This document shows, piece by piece, positions 33,547 to 44,663 of a stretch of 64,000 nt of DNA. Position 1 is the first letter of the stretch, and each line of letters starts with the position of its first letter. The translations under genes and the position numbers were made by a program. The notes beneath the pieces are model-generated. The model worked only from the letters and a program-made list of their open reading frames with translations, ran no database searches and had not been told where the DNA came from. The DNA comes from Sorghum bicolor. Its lineage: Eukaryota > Streptophyta > Magnoliopsida > Poales > Poaceae. The DNA is taken from assembly GCF_000003195.3 (NCBI RefSeq), contig NC_012872.2:56215695-56279694 (forward strand). Reading direction: 5' to 3'.

Positions 33547-34891
33547 ATTTTTTTTAACTTAGCTAAGTTTATAAACTATTAATATTACGAATTCCAAGAG
33601 ATATATTATGAAAAAACATTTCTAATCATAAGTGTATGTCTCAATAATTTTGTTAGTGCTTTTACATAGGTAGTTAGTATTTATAACAAAAAGTTAAGAT
33701 ATTATAATAAAAGATGAGTAAAAATAGACAAAATACATTGTGCATTGGAATATCTATAAGGATACTAAAAAACTAGTTTGTTCTTTTTTTAGGGGTGGCA
33801 CGGTCCCATTAGATTCATAGAGGCTTATAAAAAGCGAACATGCCTTAGACTTTCGGTGCATCAGACAATTCCATAAATAATGAATTTATGAAAAAGGTGA
33901 GACGTCTTCTGACTTCAAAGGTTTGAAGGAACTTGTGCCGTATTCATGGCCCCATTTTGTTGTGCCCTCATGCCTTCCACATGAACCATCATGCTTCAAA
34001 ATACTGCCGATGTTGTGAAAGAATACGAATTACAGAAAATTAGGACAAAGAACATTATACCATATTTGCATCAGATATATTTCTTGGGGGTTTGGGGGTA
34101 GGGATATATAAATTTGCATGGGTAATAATCCTATAATAAAAATATGCCTAACAATAATCTTTTAAGACAAACCATAGGTTTAGAGAAAACTGCTTCAAGT
34201 ATCATATTTGATAGGAGTATAATTAAAAGGTTTATCGTTGTTGTCACTCATGTTGTTCGAAAAGAAAGTCTAATATGACACTTTTGAGAAAAAAATGTGC
34301 CAGCAACAATTGTATATGGCAAATGCTTGAAATCAATGATTTTTGGCGAAAAAATCTACATAACCTTTGACCTTTACTCTTGTGTCTACTTCATCGCCCG
34401 AAACAAAGCAAGCATTTAACCACCTAATAAACCAACCTAGGTTTTTTTTGTCTAGTTTATCAAAGTTTAACATGTATAATATCTTATATTGTGTGTATAG
34501 TAGAAAAGAGACTATATGTGCACAAAACATGCCACATCGCCGGAGCATGCCTATATGTGCACAAACCATGCCACAACAGAAGACAGACTGAACTAGCTAG
34601 GCTTGAATGCTTTGAGTCAACCTGTGATGGAGGCCTTCAACTTGAGAATTTGATCCTGATCCTTCTCGTTAAGATTGACACTCCATTTCTGCAGCAACGA
34701 TAATGCAGAGTATATAACAATTTGTTGTGATTCAATTAATTATAGTGTTATATTGGTTGCCAGCCTTGATTCACATCGCTTGGCGCTGTGTGGCCGAGAG
34801 CCCAAGAGGCCCAAAAATTGCTACGGTAATGGCGTCGCGGTGCTACCCTCGATCCAGACGGAGACAAAGGAAGCAGGGCCGGGCGGGCTAG
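33547..34891. other. AT-rich intergenic, nothing recognised
   Basis: Contains a short direct repeat around 34515-34572 (TATGTGCACAAAmCATGCCA). No supported gene. Confidence 0.4.
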
Positions 34892-35126
34892 GGCCTTGTT
34901 TAGTTTCAAAAAAATTTATAAAATAAAAATAGTAACACTTTCGTTTGTATTTGACAAATATTATCTAATTATAGACTAATTAGGTTTAAAAAATTCGTTT
35001 CGTCAATTTCGATCAAACTGTGCAATTAGTTTTTATTTTTATCTACATTTAATACTTTATACATATACATATGTTTAAAGATTCGATACGACGGGAAATA
35101 AATTTTTTTGAGAACTAATAAGTCGT
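34892..35126 (+). mobile_element. Tourist-like MITE, GGCCTTGTTTAG family, copy 3
   Basis: Left end GGCCTTGTTTAGTTTC and interior hallmarks AGACTAATTAGGTTTAAAAA and AAACTGTGCAATTAGTTTTT. The right end (AGAACTAATAAG) is worn. Confidence 0.7.
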
Positions 35127-35278
35127 AGGACGTTACGTATGGCTAGCTTTTGCACGAGGCTCGGTCCAGCCGACCTGACGTGACGCGGTGCGACAAAACC
35201 AGACGCTCAAAGTCCTCACATACTCGTATGATCCATCACGTCATATCTTTCTTAACATGTCGCAAAAAAAAATCACTA

Positions 35279-35520
35279 GGCCATGTTTAGTTCCCAAAAG
35301 ATTTCGGATTTTGGCACTGTAGCAATTTCGTTTGTTTGTGAAAAATATTATCCAATTATAAACTAACTAGGCTTAAAAGATTCATCTCGCGATTTACAGA
35401 CAAACTGTGTAATTAGTTTTTGTTTTCATCTATATCTAATGCTTCATGCATGTGCTCTAAGATTCGATGTGACGGGAAATCTTGAAAATTTTTAGATTTC
35501 GGAGTGAACTAAACAAGGCC
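35279..35520 (+). mobile_element. Tourist-like MITE, GGCCTTGTTTAG family, copy 4
   Basis: Ends GGCCATGTTTAGTTCCC and GTGAACTAAACAAGGCC, 242 bp, with the shared interior. Lies about 150 bp after copy 3. Confidence 0.85.
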
Positions 35521-36734
35521 TAATAAACAAGGAAGGAACGCCATTACTATGCTATCTCTCTCTCTCACCGTTTCACGTAACATCCCACGAGAGTACGGTA
35601 CTTAACAGTTAACACTGGGAGCGGGTGTTTAAAAACAGTGTTGAAACCTCTGTCTGAAACAGAACAAGTGCATGTAGTAGTACTGCACAGAGGCCATTCA
35701 TGTCCTGACTTGGACCCGGCCGTCCGGAGACGATGTTGTACAGACGACTGGCCTGGTCAATCCAAATAATTGCAGTTTTGACCGGTGACTACTGTAGATT
35801 GGTTGGACCGGGAGCCGGGCGAGGAGCGAGGGCGTGGAGTGGAGGCCTCAGCCCTCAGGCCTGGAAGGGAGAAGGGATCGATGACGCTGGTGTAAAAGGC
35901 TGTAAAAGGTCGCGCCATGGACTTGGACTCATCGAGTGCTCGGCTGCGCTTTCCGTCACTGGTGCACACTGCACCGCAGCGGCTCCCTGCCGCCGCTCGG
36001 CTCCCATCGCCGGCGATTTCGCTGACGCCCCTCCCCCAGCCACTTTGCGAATTTATGGCCGTTTCACAGACTTCTATGCACTTCTGTGTGATCCTGCTTG
36101 GCAGCTCTTGCATTTTTGGCTGGGCATGGTCCCAGACTCCCTGGGCCCCGCATGGTGTTTGCCAGTGTTGGCGTGAATGGAGCAACGTGATTGCTCGCTT
36201 CCATTCCATGGGGTGGATGATGCATGGTGCACGTACCTGTGGCGTCAATTTGGATCGCCGAGTGCAAGATAAAGCCATGATCTTTGTCACCAGAACACAA
36301 TCGGAGTATCTGACAGCTCGAGTGCTTGACAAATGGGACTTCTTCAGCGATCCCAAATGTGCAACTGCGCAATTTGTCAAAATATTCACTTTGCGTCACG
36401 GTCACTCGACTGTAAGTTGGTGGTAGCTGTCACTGGTTGCTAGTGCTTTCAGAATTCCAGCGTGGGAAAGAAAACGAAGAATTAAAAGATCGTCAAATGG
36501 TAAGCAGTAGACATCTTCAGGATTTCGGGTTGGTAAGTAGGAGACAAAGGAAAAAACCCGGAACGTTGACGTGCCTCCTGCCTGATGATGCTAATTGCTA
36601 ACATCGCACGCAGAGTTTCTCCGTGCAGGTGCAGCCTACATCCGATAAAAAGTCCTTGGGTTGCCGTGGCATGAACCATGCGTCCATGCCCGATACAAAC
36701 TGCTTGCAGCGCACGCCAAAGTAGTGCCAACACA
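35521..36734. other. Intergenic; long open frames without recognisable protein
   Basis: Overlapping frames occur at 35733-36176 (+), 35917-36426 (+) and 35757-36389 (-). None shows a domain, signal peptide or codon pattern like the neighbouring genes. A short transcribed gene cannot be excluded, but none is called. Confidence 0.45.
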
Positions 36735-36742
36735 CCCGAAAC

Positions 36743-37349
36743 TAGTGTTGGCAATGAGTTATGAACTCCCCAGACCCATCCTCGTGACAACAATATGACA
36801 CCACGGGTATCCCCATATACAGTGATGGGTGGGGGAATTTTCCCAGACCCATACTCGGGTGGGTAAATTAGACCCAGCGGGTCACCCATACCCGCCAAAC
36901 ATCAACAATTTACAAGCACCAGTCACGTAGTAGCAATTCACAAGCACCGTCACATAGCCATTCACAAGCATCGTCACATAGCCACCTCACCATATACCTA
37001 GCAAATAGCAACATAATAATTTCTGCTGCAACCACTAGTCACAACACCATAATAGTTCATTGTCCATACAAATCACGTAGTAGAGAGTAGTACTTTGCTA
37101 GCACTACATAGGGTTTCAATGTATGGGCTACCGGTGGACTGGTGGGCTTCTTTAGTTTTAGGCTGGGTATTTTTCACCCATGGGTAAATAGGTACGGGGA
37201 CTACTAGAACGTCCCCATACCCGCGTACCCAATGGGTGAAGGGTTTGCTCCGTTTGTGTACCCATGGGTACTGGTTTCACTCCATATTGATACCCTAATA
37301 GAGTAAATACCCATCGGGTCGCGGGTCGTGGGCCCTATTGACATCTTTA
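36743..37349. mobile_element. Non-autonomous hAT-like element, copy B
   Basis: Ends TAGTGTTGGCAATG and, read inward, TAAAGATGTCAATA, flanked by a perfect 8-bp repeat CCCGAAAC (36735-36742 and 37350-37357). Subterminal repeats are ACCCATACCCG/GGGTA type. 607 bp, no transposase frame. The 8-bp duplication and TA-start ends are the hAT hallmark. Confidence 0.85.
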
Positions 37350-37682
37350 CCCGAAACACGCCGAGCCGGTCGCGCGTAGTCAAGTGGCCAAATTCCCACA
37401 AACACCGCCAAAAAACGGAGGAAAAAACCGGGAGCCTTTGGTAAGCCACACGTCCCGGCTCCACCACCAGTCACCACCTCCACTGCCTTTGCCGCTCCCC
37501 GTTTAAAAGCCACCGCCCACCACCACCACCCAGTCCACCCCCACCAGTTCACCACCTCCACCGCAGCCAAAGCGGACTGGCGCGACCGTGCTCGTGCTGC
37601 CTCCCCCCCCGCCCACGCGCCCACGCACGGACGGACGCACGTCCGAGTCTCCCAGAGAGCGCACGGGCGTGTAGGCGTAGCC
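37350..37682. promoter_or_regulatory. Promoter and 5' UTR region of the MAKR-like gene
   Basis: A GC-rich region. GTTTAAAAGCC at 37501-37511 is TATA-like and lies about 180 bp before the ATG at 37683. The hAT-like copy B ends about 330 bp before the ATG. Confidence 0.4.
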
Positions 37683-38770
37683 ATGCAGATCCTACGCCTG
37701 CTCGCGGCGCGGCGGTTCCGGCGCCGCCGCCGCGCGGTGTCCACGATCACCGCGACGGCGGCGACCGCGCCGGTGACCCCTCGCGGCTGCGGCGTGTACG
37801 GGTTATACGGCGAGGAGGAGGACGAGGGCCCGTTCTTCGACCTCGACCTGTCCTGCTGCTCCGCGCCCGCGTCCAGCGCGGGCAGCCAGGCGGCCGAGTC
37901 GTCGGGCTCCGAGTCCGAGGACACCACCTCGTCCTGCCCCGCCGCCGCCGCCGCCGCGCGCGGCGGCGACCTCGACTTCGTCATCTCGTTGCAGCGTAGC
38001 CGCTCGGGGTCGCCCTCCTACGAGGAGCGCCTCTTCTTCCGCGGCGCCGCGCCGCCGCGTCGTCCGGCGGCGCCAGGCCCGCCGGCGCTCATGTTCTGCG
38101 CGTCCGAGCCCAGCGACGCCGCGTCGCGCGCCCGCCACAGCAGCGCCAGCGCCAGCCGGCGCGGCGGCGGGTGCAGGCTGCAGCTGCGGACGCTCAGCTT
38201 CGGGTCCGCCAAGGCCGCCTTCTACGGCGGACGCGCCAGCTTCTCCCGCAGCACCAGCAGCTTCTACGGCGGGTACGGCTCGCCCGACCAGGACCTGCTG
38301 CGGGACGAGGGAAGGGCCACCAGGCCGCCGCCCTCAGGCGACGTCATCCGGCGGTACCTGAGCAAGATCTCGAGCCGGCTACGGCGCGTGGCTGTGGCTC
38401 CCGGCGCCGCCGCCGCGGACCTCCGGCTACGGAAGAGCCGCTCGGCTTCGGCCACGCAGGTGTCCGCGGCAGCAGCCGCCCAGTCGCCGACACCGGCCCG
38501 ACGCGACGACTCGCTCGCCGAGAAGCAGGACGGCATCGCGAGCGCCATCGCGCACTGCAAGGAGTCCCTCCACCGAGGTACGTGCGCCGACGCCGTAATG
38601 CTGACGCCACCGACCCCGGCCGGCCGCCCGCGTCTCGTGCCTCTCCATTAAAATTTGTCTGCTCCCCTCAAGCTGACGCGCGCGCCACCACTTGCGTTTC
38701 CCTTGTTGCAGCGTCCGTCTCGGAGGTGGACACGTCGCTGGTGCGATCGCGGAGTGACCCAGGGCCGTAA
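37683..38770 (+). CDS. Membrane-associated kinase regulator (MAKR/BKI1-like)
   Basis: Two exons, 37683-38577 and 38712-38770 (GT-AG, phase 1), give 317 residues. The protein is low-complexity, rich in Ser, Arg and Ala, with basic patches (RRFRRRRR near the start, SSRLRRVAV further on). It has the MAKR C-terminal signature: RKSRSAS followed by DDSLAEKQDGIASAIAHCKESLHR. It ends SLVRSRSDPGP. MAKR proteins and BKI1 bind membrane lipids through basic stretches and modulate receptor kinases such as those for brassinosteroids; this role is family knowledge. Reading through the donor would add only a short unrelated tail, and splicing restores the family ending. No transmembrane segment. Confidence 0.8.
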
Positions 38771-41642
38771 GCAGCGAGCGTCGGTCGACGACGCTGGGTG
38801 GTTTCGCCATCTGCCGCGGCCGCCGTTCCGCTCTGGGACTCCGGAGGAGGAGGCTTCGGCGACCGAAGCTTCGCGCTGAATTTCGCAAAGGACGCGAGGA
38901 AAAGACGACGAACATGCTGCTGCTGCTGCTGCCGCAAGTACGAATTGCTAAAGGCTCGTCAAGAACATGCAGCGGTCGGTTGAATGAGAAGAGCGAGCGA
39001 GCGTCTTTTAGGCTTGTTTAAGTGTGAGGAGCGAGTTCTTTTGGTGGTTTTAGGCGTGGGGAAAGAGCTCCTTTTAGGCTCCTTTAGCCACCTCCCCCAT
39101 GTACAAGCGTGGATCTGTGTCTCTTCACCACCTTTTCTCTCTCTTTTTTTTGTTCAGTTTTCTCTCTTTTTTGGTTCGACGCTTTGTACAAGAGACTTGC
39201 AACAGGACCTGTAATTAGTAGCTAGGTGCTCAGCCTTATGCAAATCTCAACATGTTCGTTCGTTGTCCCATGCATGGTGCTCAAATTTTCCCGCTCAATC
39301 GTCTTTCGTCTTCGAGTTTCATCTTCCATCTCGTGTCAGATTGCTGCATTACAAGAGGAACGGTCAACTGCAGGTCACTGTGCAGCTGTAAGAGGTGCTA
39401 GTACGAAACCTGTAGTCACATCACATCTCGTCTTCCTGCCAGCCAGGAGCCGAGCACGTACTCTGGGCGCTCGCCTGCGCTGTTTGGCCTGTGCCGTGCA
39501 AAGAGCCAGTAACCACCCCAGGCGCGCCCAGGCCGTGTGTGCCTGCCCTCGTGGAGTGGTAGACGAGACGAGACGAGACGGACGGGATCACGGAAAAAGG
39601 CCGGGGTCCCCGCCTCGCGTCGCGGCGTCATGATGGAGCCGGTGGCGGCGAGATGGGGGACGGTCCGGAGCGATGCCGATGCAATTGAGCGCGTACTACA
39701 GGGGTAGTACGGTGAGGGTGACCAAGACAAAGATCTGTGCGTGATTCTGAGGGGTCTCGTCGCTCGCTCGTCGTCCGTCCTGGGGAACCGCGCTGCCTGC
39801 GCCCATCTCTTTCGGCTTTTCTTTACCTCCCGCGCCCGCTGCCATTTCCGTCGTCCGTGCTCGTGCTCGTGCTCGTCTCTTCTCCCCCCCCCCCCGCCAG
39901 GCAATGCCCTGTTGCTGCTCTTTCCTTCCCCGTCTGGGTCTGGTCTGGCCGACTGGCCGGCGGCCGTCACCTGCGTGTTGCGTGCGAGGCCGGTGGGAGG
40001 GAAAAAGGCCGCGAGAATGGCCCAAAGCTACACCCGCTTTGGCGACGGAAAGAGGGCCGGAAACGCATTGTTTAGTCTGATGACCTTTGGCTGGCTTTCA
40101 TTCAGGTCAGGTCTTTTAACCTTGTCCCGGCTGGCTGTAACTAAACAAAGTTAGCAGGCAAAAGCTACGACTTGTGCCGTGCTGCATCGTCGTCAGCAAT
40201 CAGCGGCGAATCCGAGGCAGGCCGGGGGCTTTTGCCCCGGCGCGCTACCCACCCAGCGTGCATCTGAGGAGTGAGGAGGAGCTGACAGCTGAGGCCGCGC
40301 CCGGCGTGGGGGGCCACAGCGGCCACCACCATCATGCCCGTGGGAAAACTTTTTCTATCTCCTGCTGCGCGAAAAATATATTCTAGAATTGAACCCAAAA
40401 AAAAAAGTGCTGATGACAAAACTGCAGAGGCCTGCGGGTGCAATGATGGAGCCGAGCGATGCGTAGGATTTCGCGGATCTTGATTCACTCTTGACTGCCG
40501 CTGCTGCCTCCTGCCTGGAGCGGAGGGAAATTTTTGCTTCGGTTCGGTGGGTTGGGTGGGGGTCGGTGTGGCAGAAGCAGAAGCTGTAGAACAACTGAAA
40601 GAGTAGAGTAGAGTACCTCTGCTCTGCTCGGGCAATCGAGTCCGTCTTTTGATCGGAGTGCCACTCATTGTGACTGAGCAAAGGAGGTAAGCTATGATGA
40701 GGGAAGGAAGAAACTGTGAAACTCTGATGGAACTGATGGATCGATCCTCGATGACGATGAAACCACACTGTTTGTAGCTAAACCATTGTGCCAATCTTGA
40801 GACCCACACAAAAAAAAATGTTTGATCAGTTAAACCCTCGCGAAATTGGTGGGCGCGAGACTCCTAATCAAGCAAAGCATTGTTCTTTAATATAAGACTT
40901 TAACAATGTTTGTTCAGGATTCGCAATCTATAGTCTGTGAGAGGGGGGGGGGGGGGGGGTCGTTATTTTGTGAACCGAGAGGGACCACACCAATCCCGTG
41001 TCTGCAGGGGACTCGAAGTTCAGACAACAAACTCGCGGGTGCTGTCTCGTCCGTGAACGTGTACCATTCCATTGCAGGTCCGGCTACAATGCATGACCTA
41101 CGTTTTTTGCACGTTGTCGACAGCAGCCGGGAGACACGACTGCTGCCGTCTCCAACGGTGGGTGAGCTGACCTGAATGGAAATACCCGCTTGCTGCAGAA
41201 CAGCAGGCAGACCTCCTTGGCCTGCAACGAACTGTTTGACTCGTGGCGTTGTTCCTCAGCTGTTTTGAGGCTTCAGAGGTGCAACGAACACGAACCACAT
41301 CGGGGCTGCCACGTCGTTCGAGGCCCCCAAACGTGCCTCTGAATCGCGGACAGGGACGGGACCAGAGACGATAAGGATCTAGGAGAAATTCTTCTCCCGT
41401 GACAACTGCATTGTATGGCTTGCAACGGCAGCAACCAACCGTGCTCACCTGCCCTCCACTTGGAACACCAGCCGGCAGCGTCTCGCATTCGGCCTAGAAA
41501 GATGAACATTCTTTTTGGCTTTTGCTTTCCCAAAGCGGACTGCGAATTTTTTTTCCCTCTTCTGAAATGCACATTTTCGTTGCTTTCAGGGGTGTTGTAC
41601 AGGACTGCAGTAGGCTGAATTTTTTTTTGCCCTTGAGAGAAC
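38771..41642. other. GC-rich intergenic, no supported gene
   Basis: The first 450 bp should be 3' UTR of the MAKR-like gene. Several long frames (39416-39970 -, 39741-40154 +, 40165-40809 -, 40355-40768 -) overlap one another and show no domain. Simple repeats include GTGCTC units and a C-run near 39850-39896 and a G17 tract at 40944-40960. Confidence 0.45.
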
Positions 41643-41645
41643 TTA

Positions 41646-42042
41646 GAGCAACTCCAACACTACCCTAAACTTCACTTGTCAAATCTTGGATTTTGCCAAG
41701 TGTAAAGCTCAAATGCCAAGTGAAAAAAAAAGACTTCTCCAACAGTTAGCTATTTTTTTGGCAAATTTGGACTATCTTGTGATTCCTGAAAAAATCAGAG
41801 AGACTTTTATGCAAAAGTTGCAATCTATTTAAGGCATGCGTGCATGCTGCATGTGTGGGTCCCACCGCGTAGGCAGGATGCCAAGCGCTCCCAACGCTCC
41901 TAAATTTGAGCCAGTTGGCCCTCTTTTTGCCAAGCATCCTATTTTGCCAAGTGCATATAGGGTAGTGTTGGAGGAGCTTTTTCCATATTTTGCCAAAAAT
42001 TAGAATTTGCCAAGTGCATATAGGGTAGTGTTGGAGTTGCTC
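41646..42042. mobile_element. Tourist-like MITE, GAGCAACTCC family, with TTA target duplication
   Basis: Ends GAGCAACTCCAACACTACCC and GGGTAGTGTTGGAGTTGCTC, flanked by TTA at 41643-41645 and 42043-42045. 397 bp. A further copy of its right-end sequence (AGGGTAGTGTTGGAGGAGCT) lies inside at 41960-41979. Confidence 0.9.
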
Positions 42043-42045
42043 TTA

Positions 42046-42288
42046 GGCCTTGTTTAGTTCCGAAAACCTTTTGGTTTTCAGAACTGTAGCATTTTTATTT
42101 TTATTTGATAAATATTGTCTAATTATGGAGTAACTAGGCTTAAAAGATTCATCTCGCAATTTACAGGTAAACTGTGCAATTAGTTTTTATTTTTGTCTAT
42201 AGTTAGTGTTCTATGCATGTGTCACAAGATTCGATACGATGGGAAATCTTGAAAAGTTTTTGGTTTTTTGGGTGAACTAAACAAGGCC
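42046..42288 (+). mobile_element. Tourist-like MITE, GGCCTTGTTTAG family, copy 5
   Basis: Ends GGCCTTGTTTAGTTCC and GTGAACTAAACAAGGCC, 243 bp, flanked by TTA at 42043-42045 and 42289-42291. The left TTA is also the right target triplet of the neighbouring MITE. Confidence 0.9.
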
Positions 42289-43069
42289 TTAACAATTGTT
42301 CTCAATGTTATATAAAAAAGCATTTGTTCCTTGAGCGAACTATTCTTCAAACACACTAGTAGTAAGAGTTTTTCGATGTTTGATTCTCAAGGGAGAGAAA
42401 CTGTGGACCAAAGTAAGGTAATTCATAATAAATATCAAAATCACCAAATTTAAACTTTTGGTTATAGTGGGAAGAATTTGTGTGATTGTAAATCTAGTGG
42501 GAGAGTCATTTGGTTCGAGAAAAAGGGAAGAGTGAATTATGAAGTTAGGAGGAGGTTTAAGTCCATAATGCCACACAAGGGAACATATTACAAGTGGTAA
42601 GAGCGAGATAGAGTTTCCATATATTCTTCAGACAACGTATTTGAGGTTCTTGAGATGGGAGCAGGCCTGTAGGTGCTGGGCAGGGTCGTCGTAGACCTAG
42701 TTGGTATGCAGCAGCGCGGACGAGAGTGCTGCAGGGATTCCAGAAGGGGCCTGCTTCCTGCTGCACCTCATAGGAGGCGGCGGTGCCACCTTTTCAGCGA
42801 CGGGAAGGAGGATGTAGAAACAGCAGGTGGCGCCTCACAATTGGTCATAACATGAACTGTGGCTATTTTGTCAGTACATAGCTGTTCTCTTACATCAGAT
42901 TGTTTTTGCCATTCGGATCTCATCTATGTAACTACCAATTGCCCTTGGTACAAAGAACAAAACATTCATGCGCCTTTTGCAAAGCTAACATATGATTTTT
43001 CGTATTCTGCATGACACTACAGTAGCACTAAGCTTTTCATATTTTTTTCCCTTTTTAATTCATTGTCAG
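42289..43069. other. Probable worn 5' part of the CACTA element, plus unassigned sequence
   Basis: No intact CACTA left end was found. A GC-richer patch at 42660-42850 has only short frames. The gene piece that begins at 43070 needs upstream exons, which I could not identify. Confidence 0.4.
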
Positions 43070-43648
43070 GCAAGCAAGTATCAAGATGAACCACCAAATG
43101 CATTTGATAGATTTAAAGACTTGCACTACAGCAAAAAGAAGGGGTTTACTACTACAGTTCAATCTGCTATTGTAAGTAAAATCAAAATAAGTGTATAATC
43201 AAATGATACATTGGATTGAAATGATTATTTATCTATGTATCCCATCTATTGCCAGGTTGAAATGGAGGACAAGATAAATGCTCCTGTACAGGATGGTGAG
43301 GAACCTAAGGATGTGGCTGATATTGTCCATGAGGTTCTTGCTCAGAAGACTAAGAAGAACAAGTTTCTGGTAAATGTGGGATTGAAAAGGTCATCAGCTA
43401 CTGAGGACTACGCCGAAAGTCAGCATGAGTTGCAAGCTGAACTGCTGCAGGAGAAGCAGACCACAAGTGAGCTTAAGAAGGTTGTGAAGGCTCAGCAAAT
43501 GCAGATGGATGAAATGATGAAGAAGTTCCAGGAAGGTGAAATAGCAAGGGCTAAACAGGATGAGGAGTACAAGAAAAAGCAAGATGAGACAAATGCACTG
43601 ATTAGGGGTCTCATGTCCATGATCCCAGCAAGTCAACCAACAAGGTAA
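43070..43648 (+). pseudogene. 3' exons of a CACTA (En/Spm) transposon gene, Transposase_24-like
   Basis: Two exons, 43070-43171 and 43256-43648, join in phase 0 (GT-AG) and end at TAA. They encode ASKYQDEPPNAFDRFKDLHY..., then a coiled-coil-rich tail (LQAELLQEKQTTSELKKVVK region) with many Lys, Glu and Gln. This matches the C-terminal region of the plant Ptta/En/Spm transposon proteins found in CACTA elements. The 5' exons are missing or unrecognisable, so it is called broken. It lies about 1 kb from a CACTA 3' terminus in the expected order. Confidence 0.6.
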
Positions 43649-44049
43649 AGTTGTGTTTGGCTTACCAGCTGCAGCACCGTGGTTTGTCTTTTGAGGGTCC
43701 ATGGCAACTGGTACTTTTGGTTACTTGACGGGTACTGTTGGTGTGTGAACCTATGCCATGTCGACATGTGTGGTGTGAATTTTTGCAATCTGTTGGCCTA
43801 TGTGGTGCCTAAACTTTTGGCAATTAATTCTGCAGCTAGTTGACCTCAAATGCTATTTGTACTTATGCCATTTGGTGTGGCAATCTTTAAATGTAGCAGA
43901 TTTGTGCTGATCTGTTTAAATGTAATTGATCTATGATGATGATCGGTGACTTGTATTGGCAATGGGACCACTATCCATATATAAATATATTTATATGTCA
44001 TTGCTATATTTTTATTGTATCTGTGATGATCAGCAGCTGTGATGATGAC

Positions 44050-44215
44050 CATTTTGATGCGGTGTTGATTTAAAATTTAAATTCGAATATTTTTGGCAAA
44101 AAATTAAATTCGAATTTAAATATTTCTGGGAAAAAAATAAAATTCGAATTTGAATGTTTCTGGAAAAAAAATTAAATTCGAATTTTAATATTTTTTTGGT
44201 AAAAAATAAATCTGA
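44050..44215 (+). repeat. Tandem repeat of about 40 bp, four units
   Basis: Units share AAATTCGAATTT and TATTTCTGG-like segments followed by an A-run. Confidence 0.65.
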
Positions 44216-44663
44216 ATAGTGGGCCAAATCTTCATTCCATATGGGCTAGCCTAGTAGTATGGCCTTATTAAAAAAAAGAGAAATCAGAAAACATGGGCAT
44301 AGTGGGGCCATAATATGATATGAAGAAAATGGGCCTCCTCCATAATGGGCTGGTGTAGCCTAGTGCTGACGTGGCAAGGTAGCTGCCACGTCAATTCCGT
44401 CATCACCAAATGACGTGGCAAACGATGACGTGGAACAAATCCATGACGTTTAAGTTCATCACTGTAGGCTTTGGCTATTGTTGCTGATCATGTATTCCAT
44501 GACGGAATGAAGTAGCAATCGGTGACGGCTCTAGTTAGTCCAAAAAATTTATGACGTGAGATACATGACATATTTTTCGATCGTCACGGCAAGTTACTCG
44601 TGATGTATTTTCAACTGTTTATGACCAAAGTGATCGTCATGTAAAGCACCATTCCTTGTAGTG

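Larger units (their letters stand above)
43070..44663 (+). mobile_element. 3' part of a CACTA DNA transposon
   Basis: The right terminus at 44663 reads, inward, CACTACAAGGAATGGTGC. The last 330 bp hold many TGACG/CGTCA motifs, in both orientations, as expected of CACTA subterminal repeats. The gene fragment 43070-43648 belongs to it. The left end was not found, so the element is truncated or degraded. Confidence 0.75.

Noticed and set aside
35757..36389. 210-codon frame on the minus strand
   Set aside because: Overlaps two other open frames on the plus strand. No domain, no signal peptide, no visible introns or promoter. A gene is possible but not supported.
37295..37984. 229-codon frame on the minus strand
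   Set aside because: Antisense to the start of the MAKR-like gene and running into the hAT-like element; no known motif.
40165..40809. 214-codon frame on the minus strand
   Set aside because: Low-complexity Ser/Pro/Gln-rich product with no recognisable family; overlaps another frame on the same strand.
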